From NCBI GenBank assembly GCA_025449115.1, contig JAHLKC010000085.1, positions 1-64,000 of the forward strand: a stretch of 64,000 bases of DNA, in the 5' to 3' direction. The notes beneath the pieces are model-generated. The model had not been told where the DNA came from. It made no database searches and saw only the letters and a list, made by a program, of their open reading frames with translations. This document shows positions 1-10,572 of this stretch, one piece after another; positions within the stretch are counted from its first letter, which is position 1; every line of letters starts with the position of its first letter. The translations under genes were made by a program, and so were the position numbers. Source of the DNA: Chytridium lagenaria (Eukaryota; Chytridiomycota; Chytridiomycetes; Chytridiales; Chytridiaceae).

Positions 1-422
1 TGAAAGCAATCCACATTCCTTTTTTCTTTCACTTTTTTTTAACGATCCTACCCCACCGTTACCACCATCCATCATTCCTCCCCACCCACCGTCACTTGTT
101 GTTGCGTTCTAACTTTTGGCATTTCTTCGTCGTCATATGTTCTACATCCCGCCTCCTACCTTCCTCATCCCAACCCATGCCTTTTTCATCCACCTCCCGC
201 CTCCTTCATCCCGCCCCTTTATCCCACCTCTTTTATCTAAATCACTTCCTGCCGTTCCAAATGCTTCATAGTGTGGTAAAAAATCCTTTATTGTCATTAA
301 GAGATCTGACGTTCTAATTAGACATCCCCTATTGTGCGGCCACTGTTGCGACCAATGGCTCTGGATACCTTCGCTGAGTTGTGTCATTGATCTTAATATC
401 TAGGGCTAACTTTTCTGATTAG

Positions 423-689
423 ATGCAGTTTCTAAGGATACCCTGCTTGGAGATGAATGCCCTGGTAAGGCTCAACACTTAGTGTTAAGTGTTGATTATC
501 TTTGCCGTGTGTTTAACATATCTATCACTAACTCGCAGATTGGAACTACTGCTATTATGCAAGGGAGTGGACTATTTCATGTAAGGTTTAATGCCATTTT
601 TTTTAACAACTCGGTTTAGTGATTCAGTGGACTCAGCGCAAATTGATTTAGGTAGCTTTGATTCATTATCGAGTCTGCAGGTAAATACT
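423..689 (+). pseudogene. Possible N-terminal cap exons of an LRR gene (remnant)
   Basis: Three short exon-like pieces have plausible splice sites: one ending before GTAAGG near 465, one after CGCAG at 539 that reads DWNYCYYAREWTIS, and one ending before GTAAAT at 680 that reads QIDLGSFDSLSSLQ. A short Cys/Trp segment followed by an LxxL-type segment is how fungal LRR proteins with plant-like repeats begin. No full reading frame or start codon is established. It could be the detached 5' end of the LRR gene at 8,219-10,321, separated by the intervening transposons, or chance. Low confidence. Confidence 0.22.
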
Positions 690-1609
690 AATCTCTGTCA
701 GGTAATGTATGCTTCGCATTTTTCTTTTGCGGCATGGATGTATGCCTTCACTTTCTTTCATCTGTGCGCTTGTTCTCACCCCCCCCCTGTCATTGTCACT
801 TTGACGTTTCTTGCACTTATCACAACTCTATAATAAAGTTTCATTATTATTATTATATATATTATTATTATTATTATTATTACTGAGGTATCAACCAAAG
901 TAGAAAGGTGGAAAGGGTAGGAATCCCAAAACCTTCAAACCGGTTGAAAAACGTTGTGCCAACGTTGCAGCGAAACGTTGTGTAAACATTTTAAAAAATC
1001 GTTGGGGTAACGTTCCAAAAAAATACGTTGCTACGAGATAGTGACTTGAAAACGTAACTGACACGTTGCCAGCAAAACGTTGTGGCAATAGTTGCTGCAA
1101 CTTCTGAAAAACGTTGTGTTCAGTCGGGGGTGTATTATTTATTTATTATTTATACTAATATTTATTATTTATTATATATTAATTACTAATCTTATATGTT
1201 TACTTTTTTTTTTTTTTTTTTCCTTCGTCATAACATCTGTATCTATGTTTTAAAAATTCTTTATCTATGTTTTATAAATTCTTTTTGATATATACGGAGT
1301 GACTCTGGACGATCGCGCTGTCTCGTCTAAAGCCCGTTCACTTTTGTTCCCATTTCATATTTCTATTTCTTGTTTTTTTACTTCATGTTTATAAGTTTAT
1401 GCATATTTTTATTTCTAATTATTTATTTATTTATATTCATACTATTTTATAATGTATTTTCCTTTATTATATAATAAAAATACTGTATATTATATGCTCT
1501 CTTTTTCTTTTTTACTTTCGTTGACTATTCTAATATTGTAATTCAGTTTTGTTACATTCATCGGTTATTTTATTTACTTTATCGTAGGATGCAATTTCTG
1601 TCGATGATC
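690..1609. other. AT-rich gene-free stretch with simple repeats
   Basis: No coding signal is seen. The segment holds a TTA/ATT-rich run at about 842-885, the ACGTTG cluster described separately, a T-run starting near 1206 and long A/T tracts. It may be transposon debris next to the gag-like gene. Confidence 0.6.
951..1116. repeat. Cluster of seven ACGTTG motifs
   Basis: ACGTTG occurs at 951, 962, 975, 1025, 1063, 1077 and 1111, usually as AAACGTTGTG, with further near-matches between. Spacing is irregular, so this is not a simple tandem repeat. The function is unknown. Confidence 0.6.
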
Positions 1610-3349
1610 TTACGGCAGGTTTATATAAGAAAATACATAACCTTCTAACCCACAGGCCCATATAACAAGATCCTCTAATGGCATCACGACCCTCCCTGCC
1701 ATTCCCGTAGCCAACTCAAGGTGAGCTCTAGCCAGCTCCATTGACGCTTCGCTGACTCCTTTTGCTCTCATCATCACCCTCGCATTTTCCGTGAAGCCTC
1801 CCCCTACTCTCGCGTCCACCATCGTTCTCGCATCTTTCTCTCTTGTACCTTTTGTCGCGACAAAAACGTTAAGAGGCACGTCCTCATCCACTCCCAGTTT
1901 CTTCGTGAGTTCCTCCCAACTCCTCTCGTCAACAATTATCCCTCTGCCTGGTCCCTCCACCTCTGTTTTCCGTGCTTCTACTTTGAAGAATCGTTCCCTC
2001 CACTCCTCCCAAACTGCTTTTCCAGCCGCCTTCCCCACTTCCCTCAAGATCCTCGACCAGCTCAATCCTCGCCATCCTCACGTTTCCCTCTCCTGTCGTC
2101 CTCTTCTGCAGGTGAGGGTAATCCTTCACCAAAACCCCAGCAACCCCTCCTCTCCCATATCCATGCCCTACGTCGTGCGTCACCCCACTGTCGTCTCTAA
2201 TAACGATCATACCTTTATCCCTCTTCAAGTGCCATCCCAACTTCACCATCTCGTCAAAAAACCGGGCACGCACGCGAGAGATGCTCCGTAGAATCACACA
2301 CATAACAATTCTTGGGCTTATCAGGATCGTAAGGAGGTCTAGATCGAGACGCCGTCGTCCCTTGAGCCGTTGAGATTGTAACTCCTCCTCCAGATGTCGC
2401 CACGCCTTGGTTGAGCTTTGCCATATCTGTAACTGTCAGCGTGAGCGCTTTTAGATGCGCCGTCAGCTGCCCAATTTCACTACTGCTAACTCCACTGCCA
2501 TCATGCTTCTCGTCAACTCTCCCCCTAGCTTCTTTTGCCCCTCTCCTCCTTCAGCTTTTCTTCTTTCGCCCTCTCCTCCTTCAAGCGTGACTTGCGTCTC
2601 TCGTCTCTCCTTCCCTTCTTCACACGGACCTTCTTCCCTTTTCCCCTCTCCCTATCACTTCTCTTCTCTTTTCCTTTCTCCACCTTCTTTCTCCTCCTCT
2701 TCCTCTCCTCTTCCGACGATGACAAACTAGAACTCTCGCTTGAGTCAGATGAGGCCTCGGTTCCGCTCTCTGCTGACGACTCACTCTCCTCATCGCTACT
2801 CTCGAGACTTTCCTTTCTCTCATCCATCTTACGAAGCTTCTTGCTTGTCGTCGCTTCTGCCAGGAGCCCCACTGTCGCGACCCACAGGTCCTTTCTCTGA
2901 TCATATAGGTCTGCTTTCGTCTCAAGGTGATCTCTAACCTTCCCCCTCAACCCTTCAACGAAGATTCTCACTCCTTCCTCCTCCGTGATTGATCCCTCCT
3001 TTCGGTCCCAAGCTTTAGTGAACTCCTCACGGAACTTCCTTGTTGCCCACCCGTTCTTTCTGCTCCTCTTTGCGATCTTCTCGAGCGTTTTCACCGTTGT
3101 CTTCTCTTTCCCGTACTTGTTGATTAGCCACTCACAGGTGTCGGAGTACGGTGGGATGTGATCCGGATCGCCTGCCTCTTCTCTTCTGGTCTCTAGCCAT
3201 CTTAGGTATAGGATCTTTGCATCTCCCTTCTTAAACGTTGCTACCAATTCCTTTACTTTCTCCTTGTCTGCCCTAATCCCACTCTTCATCAGGTACACAC
3301 CCATCTTCTCAATGTGCCGTTCCGGCTCCCTCAAATTGAAAGCTCCCAT
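1610..3349 (-). mobile_element. Gag-like retrotransposon gene with zinc knuckle, broken
   Basis: The strand reads as a gag-type polyprotein. An N-terminal helical, charged part (3349 down to about 2850) includes a segment like retrotransposon gag cores (LYLRWLETRREE, EFTKAWDRKEGSIT). A low-complexity Ser/Glu then Lys/Arg tail follows (about 2830-2525). Further on lies a CCHC knuckle at 2266-2307 (C-x2-C-x4-H-x4-C, reading CYVCDSTEHLSRAC). Just after the knuckle the frame is lost at a run of six A on the + strand (about 2256-2261), and coding-like sequence continues in two other frames to 1610. No reverse transcriptase, integrase or protease motif is visible in the window, so this is a fragment or a non-autonomous element. 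LTR class is not determinable. Confidence 0.6.
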
Positions 3350-3989
3350 CCTAAACGCCGCTTGTGCTTTGCACTCGCGATGTATAACCCAGTGAGCAGC
3401 GTTATTTGCTACTCCTGGTTGAAGGGACCAGTTGTTGCGTTTGATGTCGAGCCCTCGTTCTCTTCTTATTTGTTATAACTCCTGTTTCCTCTTTCTATAC
3501 CCCTCTCTTTGTCCTTGAATTCTACAATAAATAAACACCGCGACTTAACTTCTCTTTATTAAACTTCCTCACTCCTCTGATCCATTCCCTCCTTCCAATA
3601 TGAAAAAGATTACAAGATAAAAAAAAAACGTTCCCCAGACTCCCTCCCCCCTCCAGACCACATCCTTCCTCCTTCTCTCCTCTTGCTCCAGCCCAAAACG
3701 CGCAAAAACAAGACAAATAAGAAATATTTTGTAAATCCGAGCTCTTTCACTCTCCGCCAACCCACATTTCGTCAAAACATAACATCCACCAAACCCCGCC
3801 CACGTAAATCCCTCCCAATCCTCACAACCAACCAGTGTAAATTAAATAAGCCAAACATAAGTGATAATAAAGAATAACATAATTAATAGGGATTGACACG
3901 TCGACGCGATGCCGCGTCGACGGAAAAATAATAAATAATAAAAAAAACTCCCTGATTCCTAGACTCGACGGAGTCCGTCACAACGGTGG
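3350..3989. other. Gene-free spacer
   Basis: No convincing reading frame is seen. Short A-rich tracts occur around 3620 and 3930, and the perfect hairpin at 3899-3922 lies inside. Confidence 0.5.
3899..3922. repeat. Perfect hairpin around a GTCGAC core
   Basis: CGTCGACGCG at 3899-3908 is followed by a 4-nt loop (ATGC) and its exact reverse complement at 3913-3922. The same 10-mer core lies in a 12-bp palindrome at 8606-8617 inside the solo LTR. It may be a terminus or regulatory palindrome of a transposon. Confidence 0.6.
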
Positions 3990-5108
3990 CTAGGATACGA
4001 GGGTCAAGACAACCGTGTTGACGTCGACGGATGGCGTGATCACGGTCAGGACCGACTTAGGGTTCTTCATAGGAGAAGGGGTCGGAGGTCTTTGGACGGA
4101 GGAAGACTTCTTCGTACTCAGGTAAGGGTTCCTTTCCTTTGTCTTTACATTGCTCAGAGGTGGCGGGTTCAAGGCCTGCCCTGAGCTGTTGGAGGGACGG
4201 GGTGTGTTCCTCATCGGATAAGACGTGAACCACCTCATCTTCATCCATGTGGTTGTCGTCATCAGATGACTGCCTGCTTGGATGGCGACGGCGAGGAGGA
4301 GGGGTACGGGAGGATAACTCAAGGTGAGATGGGTCATCATGGTTACTTCTACTAACTGAACGAGAAGGATGGGGACCCGAGGAAGCGGCGGCGGCTTTCC
4401 TGGAGATGGGAGGGTCTCTGGATGGTGGAGGCCGACGACTAGAGGCCATCGGGTCGGCCAAATGCCTTTGATGTTGGCGTAAGGTTCTGAGAGTTGACCT
4501 GGTCCTTTGTCTAAGTTTCTTAGGTACCTCATGTGATTCTCTGTACATATGGGTATATGAAAGAGAACACATTGAGAGTGAAACCCCGAGGTGAAGCCTG
4601 TCGACTTCTCTTTGATGACGGGGAGGTCTCGGCTGGCCTTAACCTGGAAGATGCGGGCGTATTCTGGGATCCCCGACCTGGTAAGTTTGGGACGTGGTTT
4701 CTTTTTAAAGATCTTGCCACCATATTTACGAGGATAGTCATCTCTAACCTTCCTTTTATCACGATCGCGCCAATCTCGGTCATTGCGGGCAGAAGACACT
4801 AGAAAGGAGGGAGAGGGTAAGTATGAAATCACCAGCTGGAGATGCTGGATCCTTACTTGATGTATCTATAGTAATGGTTCAATAAAGAAGGTCCTTGTCA
4901 AAGTTGGTTCTTTATTTATTAGGTAAATCTTGGTATCTACTCTAGTTAGAGTGGATTCCATTTCATTTATTTTTCTAAGTCCCGGAGACAGAAATTTTGA
5001 CCTCAAAAAACGAGGTAAACACGAAAACTCTTTTGATCTCAAACGAGGTCGACGAGAGCTTTCCAATGCTTTTTGAAGCATTTCTTTTTGATGAGTCCTC
5101 GCCGACAT
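3990..5108 (-). CDS. Uncharacterised R/S/P-rich reading frames, probably transposon-derived
   Basis: Overlapping minus-strand frames cover this interval. The most protein-like order is a Lys/Arg-rich piece (about 4800-4560, with RDWRDRDKRKVRDDYPRKYG) followed in another frame by a Ser/Pro/Arg-rich and then acidic piece (4572-4057, with DDDNHMDEDEVVHVLSDEE), ending PFSYEEP before the stop. This basic-to-acidic layout is common in disordered transposon-encoded proteins, and the position between gag-like and LTR-like segments supports that. No domain is recognised. It could equally be a decayed host gene. Confidence 0.35.
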
Positions 5109-5167
5109 CTCATCCTACCATCAATGGCTCTAGGATTCTGGTCCAGCCATGATGGTGGGACGAGATG
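5106..5167. repeat. 18-bp inverted repeat with 26-nt loop
   Basis: 5106-5123 (starting CATCTCATCC) pairs with 5150-5167 (ending ACGAGATG) with two mismatches. It marks the start of the LTR-like segment and may be a hairpin-forming terminus. Confidence 0.5.
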
Positions 5168-6640
5168 TTTTTGAGAAAAATGATGGCCCCGAAAGACGCC
5201 CTAAAAAGGCTTCAAACCAGCTGGAAGCTGGATATGAAAATGCGAGCTAGAGGCTCGAAATTTTACGAAGATGTATACAACATGCTCGTGATCATCATTA
5301 AAGATGAGGTAATGCCTAGAGGTCGATGGATCAAAGTCTATATGGCAAATGGTGTTTCATAGATATAAGAAGTCCAAAGACGACAGGCCTGGTCAGACCG
5401 GTCCTGGCATTTTCAATTTTTTCGAAAATTTTGATCAAATGATATACGGTTAGAGGTATCTGATGCTGCGATGTCTCCACAGTCTGCTTGCACCATGGCA
5501 TGTAGAGAGCTGGAAGCAGTACAGGATGATTGTGGCGATTCTGGGAACATTTGTGGAGGGTTTAACACGGATTGAGTGCAATTTGGGCAAGCATTACGAG
5601 AGAATGCATTTTCGTCGAAAGAGGGAATGTACTCTTTACGGTGACCCCTACGGGACCCGTAACACCAGTGCAGAAATTTATATAAATGTATCGAAATTTC
5701 GATTTGTCAGTGGTTTCTGCCCGACCAGCCCCGCCGGGCCGTAGGGACATTCAAAAAACCGTAGAAAGGTTTTTAGGTCGTCTACTATTTTAACCCCAGT
5801 AGCTATCCCCTATATAGACGTTGTGCCCTTATTCTTATTTTGTTGTTCCTGTTCCATTCTTTTCCCTCTCGGGGTTTTTCATAGTTTTTCCCCATAGATA
5901 CAAGAGAGGTTTTTATAGAAGGAAGGGCGGTCGACGTGGTATGCCAACTTATGACATGCTACCACGTTGGTCGAGATGCCTGTTGTTGCTATTTGATTCC
6001 CCTTTATGTAGTGTTTTATTATTTGTAGAAAGTTGAATAGATTTATGTGCACCTCTGTAGTCCTGGATTGATCCCACCCATACATCCAGGCATAGCTGCC
6101 CTTGGGCCATGCTTTCTTCATTCTTCTGTTATTCAATATTGTGTTATTTAGTTGTACCTGCGGGCGCTCGGGGATTACGCCGCTGGGGGAGACTACACCT
6201 TGAACCAAGACACTTCAGTCTAAGAAGGCCTAAGCCCTGGATAGACGCCTTTGTGGCATGATTCCTTCGAAGGTTTGGGTAGTATAACCACCTCTGTTCT
6301 TTTCTTGATTGCGATGACTGGCTATCTAGTTGCCTGTGAGTGGGAGTGGGGCATGAGCAGGGCCTTAGGTAGAAGAGATCAGATGAGAACATGTTAAAAT
6401 GGCTTATTGCGGCGATTACGAGGCCTTGTACACTACTAGGAGCGGGATGGACTCCCTCCTTGATGACCCTTCCACTCTGGCGCGTTGGATCTCCGCCTGA
6501 GTACCTTTTTCCTTCCTTTTTCCTTCCTTTCTTTCATTTAGATTAGTTTTAGAGCAGAACCACATCAACCTAAATCCCTGCTGTCAATAAAGGCAGAATA
6601 GGGCTTGACTCTTGATCTAGTAGTACCTCCTAGACGCTAG
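5168..6640 (+). mobile_element. LTR-like segment (boundaries uncertain)
   Basis: Around 5855-5935 the sequence has TTTTCCCTCTCGGGGTTTTTC, then TTTTTCCCC, then GAGGTTTTTATAGAAGGA. This order resembles the CT-rich/GGTTTTTA block near the RNA start of many copia-type LTRs, and the solo LTR at 8528-9464 has a similar block at about 8650-8710. A TATATAG box lies at 5812. No direct-repeat partner or target duplication was found, so the ends given are approximate. Short frames inside look non-coding. Confidence 0.33.
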
Positions 6641-6711
6641 TCTTGTCACCTATTATGTGGTTCTCTACCTCTGTATGCCGGGGCTTAGCAGAGGGTGCCA
6701 TAGAGAGAACT

Positions 6712-7713
6712 TCACATTTCCCTTTGGCTTTCGATCCTTCCCGCCAACCCATTTTTGTCAAAGTCTACATCCTGCTCCAAGCCTACTTCATCCACCGCAT
6801 CCCAATCTTCATCATCCACGTCTTCCCCAACAATACACCGTCATGCGGCGCGGCGTTCTCAAAAACATCTTCATCTTCCTCTTGTTCGGACTCATTGTCG
6901 TCGGGTGGCCCGTCTCCGCCACTAACTCTTTCTTGAATTTGTCGGTTGATTTGCTTGCACCATCGAACGTTTGCGGGACAATCGGATCCGATCCCCTGTT
7001 GGCTTTCTACAGAGTGAAGTGAATCTTGATCAACTCCGCACTGCGATGATCCTCGATTGGGAGGCCGTCATTGAATTCAGCTGCAACCTCGTTCCATTCA
7101 CGTTCTGAGACGGAAGCATGTTTTCAATAATTGGCAGTAATCCTAACATGGTTAACATTAAAGTCTTTGTATTTAGTTAACTTACTTCCTTCCTCATCTT
7201 CAGTAAGTGGTGCTGGTCCTCCTCCCGTCACAATACCAGCATCTTTCTCCAGAATCTTCGAAACTTCGTTGGCTTCATCCCTCAGTTCCTGTGTGATGTT
7301 CGCCGTAAGCTTGCGGGTAGTGTTCCTGATGGACATGAACCATTTCGTAAAGCGTCCCATTCGCGTTGACGATCGCTGCTGTGACGACGGTTGAAGACGG
7401 AAGCCACTTTCATCCACCCCATTTGGCCCTTCGGCAACTCGTTCTTAACTATTTGTATCAACTCTAATAGAATGTAAAACATTTCAGCTTATGGCTTTAA
7501 ATGAGAAGTACTAGAGGACATCTTACCTTTGCTTTCGGCTAAAGAAAAGTTGGCTCCCTTTGCCTTGGAAGTTTTAATTGAAGGATCCTTGGCTACCTTC
7601 AGGGGAGCCACCGCCCTCTTTTTCTGCTTTGTAGATGCAGCAGCGGCACTAGTAATGATGGGGGAGTTAACCCCTGATGGTGATGGGACGTCCTGAGTTG
7701 GAGTGCTGGACAT
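6712..7713 (-). pseudogene. SANT/Myb-like (DUF6818-type) gene with frame breaks
   Basis: Exon 1 starts at 7713 (MSSTPTQDVPSPSG) and ends before GTAAGATG near 7527; a short intron of about 60-65 nt joins it to ELIQIVKNELPKGQMGW. That part (about 7460-7340) reads as a SANT/trihelix-like unit (GWMKVASVFNRRHSS, REWDALR). A second similar unit lies at about 7110-7010 (EREWNEVAAEFNDG, EDHRSAELIKIHF), followed by CPANVRWCKQINRQIQER and a highly acidic tail ending near 6712. The frame shifts at an A-run near 7345, near 7012 and again near 6800. The family is common in oomycetes and fungi, often near transposons; the name is from memory of the motif pattern. The breaks could be assembly indels, in which case the gene may be intact. 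Confidence 0.5.
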
Positions 7714-7773
7714 GGTCAAGGTTTGACAAAGTTTGCAACAATCGTGTTTTGCAAACGTTTGCAAACGAAACGG

Positions 7774-7802
7774 TTGCCGAGACGATTTTTTCGTCTCGGC
7801 AA
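7774..7802. repeat. 12-bp perfect hairpin with T5 loop in a GTTTGCAA-rich block
   Basis: TTGCCGAGACGA at 7774-7785, five T, then its exact complement at 7791-7802. GTTTGCAA-like words flank it on both sides (about 7730-7830), in part mirrored. It could be the core of a small MITE-like element, or a structured 5' region of the SANT-like gene that starts at 7713. Confidence 0.55.
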
Positions 7803-8218
7803 TGTTTGCAACATCGTTTGCAAACAAATTTAGCAACCCCAAAATTTCTCAAAATTGGGGTTTTGGAAGCGTTCCATTGTGCGAGTTTGTAACGTTGTCG
7901 AAGACAATTGGGGCAGAATGAATTGACAGGTTCCATACCGGACGAGCTCGGAAATTTGAAGAAGTTAATAGAATTGTATGTATTTTTGGTTTCTTTTTGG
8001 CACAGTAGAATGTATTTGAGGTACCGTTAGTGACACCTTTTATAGGAGGCTGAGTAGTACCCAACTTTCCGGAATTATACCAGACTTTAGGCGTCTCACT
8101 AAATTACGAAAAATGTATGTTTTTTGTTCTTTTTCATTTTTCTTCCTTTACAAATTATATTCAAAACATTTTATGAATATCTGTACTCTTTCATAATGCT
8201 CCTTCATCCCCACAAAAG

Positions 8219-10321
8219 ATTATATCCGGTAATCAGCTCACCGGACCTCCTCGGGGAGATAGTCTTTGGGAACTGCAAAGCCTGTGAGTGTTAGTTATGC
8301 TCCTGCACACTACCGTTATTAATTAAATATCTATGTCCTTATCTTTCAACAGGAAGTTGGATAACAATTTTCTTTTGGGTAGTATACCAAGAACGTTTGG
8401 ACGTCTTCAGAATCTCTGATATTTGTAAGTCTTGTTGATTTATGCTTCACCAAAAGCCTGTTCCCATTGATGCAGCGCATTTTCTTATCATGACTTTGCA
8501 GATGGCTGTCAAATAATCAATTAACTGTGTGAAGAATTACATTATTCATATGGCCTATGGCTCATAAGGACATTTTGTCTAAGTCCATTGAGTTCCGTTA
8601 TATCCCGCGTCGACGCGTATATTTACACGTCATATTGAATCCTCCCTTCTTCTCCCTTTGGGCTTTTTATATATACTTTTTCCCACGTTAGTAGGGTTTT
8701 TATTGAAGGAGGTGGCGCGCATATGTGCTGTTTATGTGTGTGTGTGCATATGTTGCGTCTATTATTTATTTGTATTTTGTGTATTACTTTAATATGAGAG
8801 ATTTCTTGATTTAATTTGTACCTGTTGAATCCAGTAGTTGATATTGAGCTGATCCCCCATCCTCTATCTCACGTGCGTGGCCTCGCCGTGATCTCCCTTC
8901 ACTCCTTCTTGGAAGCCCACCCCTCTAACCCCTGCCACCTGGTGAAGCCGCAATCCAGCTGTTTGAAGCAGAAGGTTGAGATGGGAGCCCAAGGGTCCTC
9001 CTCATTGTCAGTGTCCTTTAGCTTAGGCTTGGTTGGCTACATTCCACCTCTGATGATCCCCAAGCGGGTGATCAACGCTGCAGGCAGGTGATGAGTGAGG
9101 TTACCCTGTGCCAGCTCGTGAGGCAACGAGATCATCACGTTCCAAAAGGTGCCACAGCAGGAAGGCAAGGAGGCTTTCAGCCCTCCCCAATCGCCAGGAG
9201 ACGATCTGGTGCTGATTATTGGTTTAGAAGCAAGGTAAGTCAATAATGAAGATACTAAAACCGTTCCCTTCTCCCTTTTATTTAATAGAACTCAAGAAAA
9301 CTACCACACACAGCCAAAACAACAACTAACATCACTTAGATGGTGGAGTACATCCGTCCTTTAGGTGCTCTGTGGACTTGCTCTGCTGGAGCAACTCCTT
9401 TACTCTTCTCCCCTAGCCCCTAGTCAAAGCTAGGTAGGGAGGGATGGGTCAAGAGAAGATCACAACTGGACCTATTTCAGAAAACTGGCAGAAGTTATAC
9501 AAACTTCGAGAGCTGTAAGTTAATTTATCTTTCCCCGAAAGCATTATACTTTTCCTTATATCAGAGTGAACGGTCTAACGGTCTCTAACAGTTTTTGGAT
9601 ATTAGAAAGTTGGACGGTAATCAATTGACTGATTCTATACCGCACGCGTTCGGGAGTTTAGTGAATCTTCGAATTTTGTACGTATATATATATCAGGTTT
9701 TTTGTGCTTCATCCTGACACGTCATTTTTATATGGCAGGCATTTGTTCAACAATAGGCTTTCAGGGTCTATCCCGCAAACAATGCAGCGTTTGTGGAAGC
9801 TGGAGCATCTGTAAGTTTGATTACTCTTTTGACTCTGCTGTTTATGTGATACGGAGTGACGCCATCTGTGTTTGTTGATATAAATATTCTATAGTTGGCT
9901 AGACCGTAATGACTTGAGTGGACCTATACCGCTGGAACTGGGCGGTCTACATTTACTTCGAGAATTGTAATACTAGTTGCTTTAGATAATGGAGCCTCAG
10001 CTGACGGCATTTTGCAGAAATCTGGACAGTAATCAATGGACAGGGCCAATACCACCGGAGCTTGGGCGTTTGTTAAACCTCAAAATGCTGTATGTTTTGA
10101 GTCGTGTGGGTGTTTATAATTTTGTTTAAACTTCATATAGATGTTTGTCCAATATTTCGCTGGAGGGACCCATACCCGACGATTTGAAACATCTTAAAAT
10201 CTTTGAAACTTGTAAGAGCTTTTCGTTTCTTATCCGTCTTCCGTTTTCCTTTCTTTGATGTAACCCCCTGTAATTTAAACCGTTATAGGAAGTTAGACCA
10301 AACTAGAGAAAAAGGGTAATG
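8219..10321 (+). pseudogene. Leucine-rich repeat gene, one repeat per 72-nt exon, decayed
   Basis: Exons each encode one 24-residue plant-type LRR (LxxNxLxGxIPxxLGxLxxLxxL). They are 8353-8424, 8502-8527 joined to 9469-9514, 9606-9677, 9739-9810, 9895-9966 and 10018-10089, every one exactly 72 nt with the same phase. Partial ones lie at 8219-8283 and 10141-10211 (71 nt), and a last exon at 10289 stops after KLDQTREKG. Introns are about 60-90 nt. The family forms extracellular or receptor-type solenoids that bind peptides or glycans. Damage: TGA at 8417-8419 where repeat consensus expects Arg (CGA), a solo LTR inside the third exon, and a missing base in the 10141 exon. No signal peptide, membrane segment or kinase domain remains nearby. 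Confidence 0.8.
8528..9464 (+). mobile_element. Solo LTR inserted in an LRR exon
   Basis: The insert begins TGTGA and ends TCACA (5-bp terminal inverted repeat, TG...CA) and is flanked by ACTG at 8524-8527 and 9465-9468; AACTG can be read as a 5-bp duplication if the last A is shared. Removing the insert plus one duplication restores a 72-nt exon exactly (26 + 46 nt), matching all neighbours. A TATATATA box near 8670 and a CT-rich/GGGTTTTTATT block (about 8650-8710) suit an LTR promoter. A 12-bp palindrome lies at 8606-8617. The internal 91-codon frame at 8816 is not recognised and is probably chance. Confidence 0.8.
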
Positions 10322-10572
10322 AGTCGGTCAGTTGGCAGAAACACGTGATGTGAGGAAAGACCACTGACTTTATTTAAAGCTATTACACTCTCATCGAAAT
10401 TACAATAGCCGTGTTTGATTGTTTGGTTTAAAAATTGTCTCCCAAAAATACATCTTATAGAACGATAGTACATTTGCAATACTTCCTTGAATATAAATCT
10501 ATTTAAAGTTAAACAAAATCTTTTACTGGTACGCACTTAAACCAAATATTGTGACTGGTACACCGATTGATT

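Noticed and set aside
1791..2900. Plus-strand Ser/Phe/Pro-rich frames
   Set aside because: They mirror the charged gag-like minus-strand gene, which has the CCHC knuckle.
8816..9091. 91-codon frame inside the solo LTR
   Set aside because: Within a bounded LTR, no domain, and composition typical of chance.
10141..10211. 71-nt LRR exon as evidence of a different repeat class
   Set aside because: It has the same consensus as its neighbours and simply lacks one base; decay or an indel explains it.
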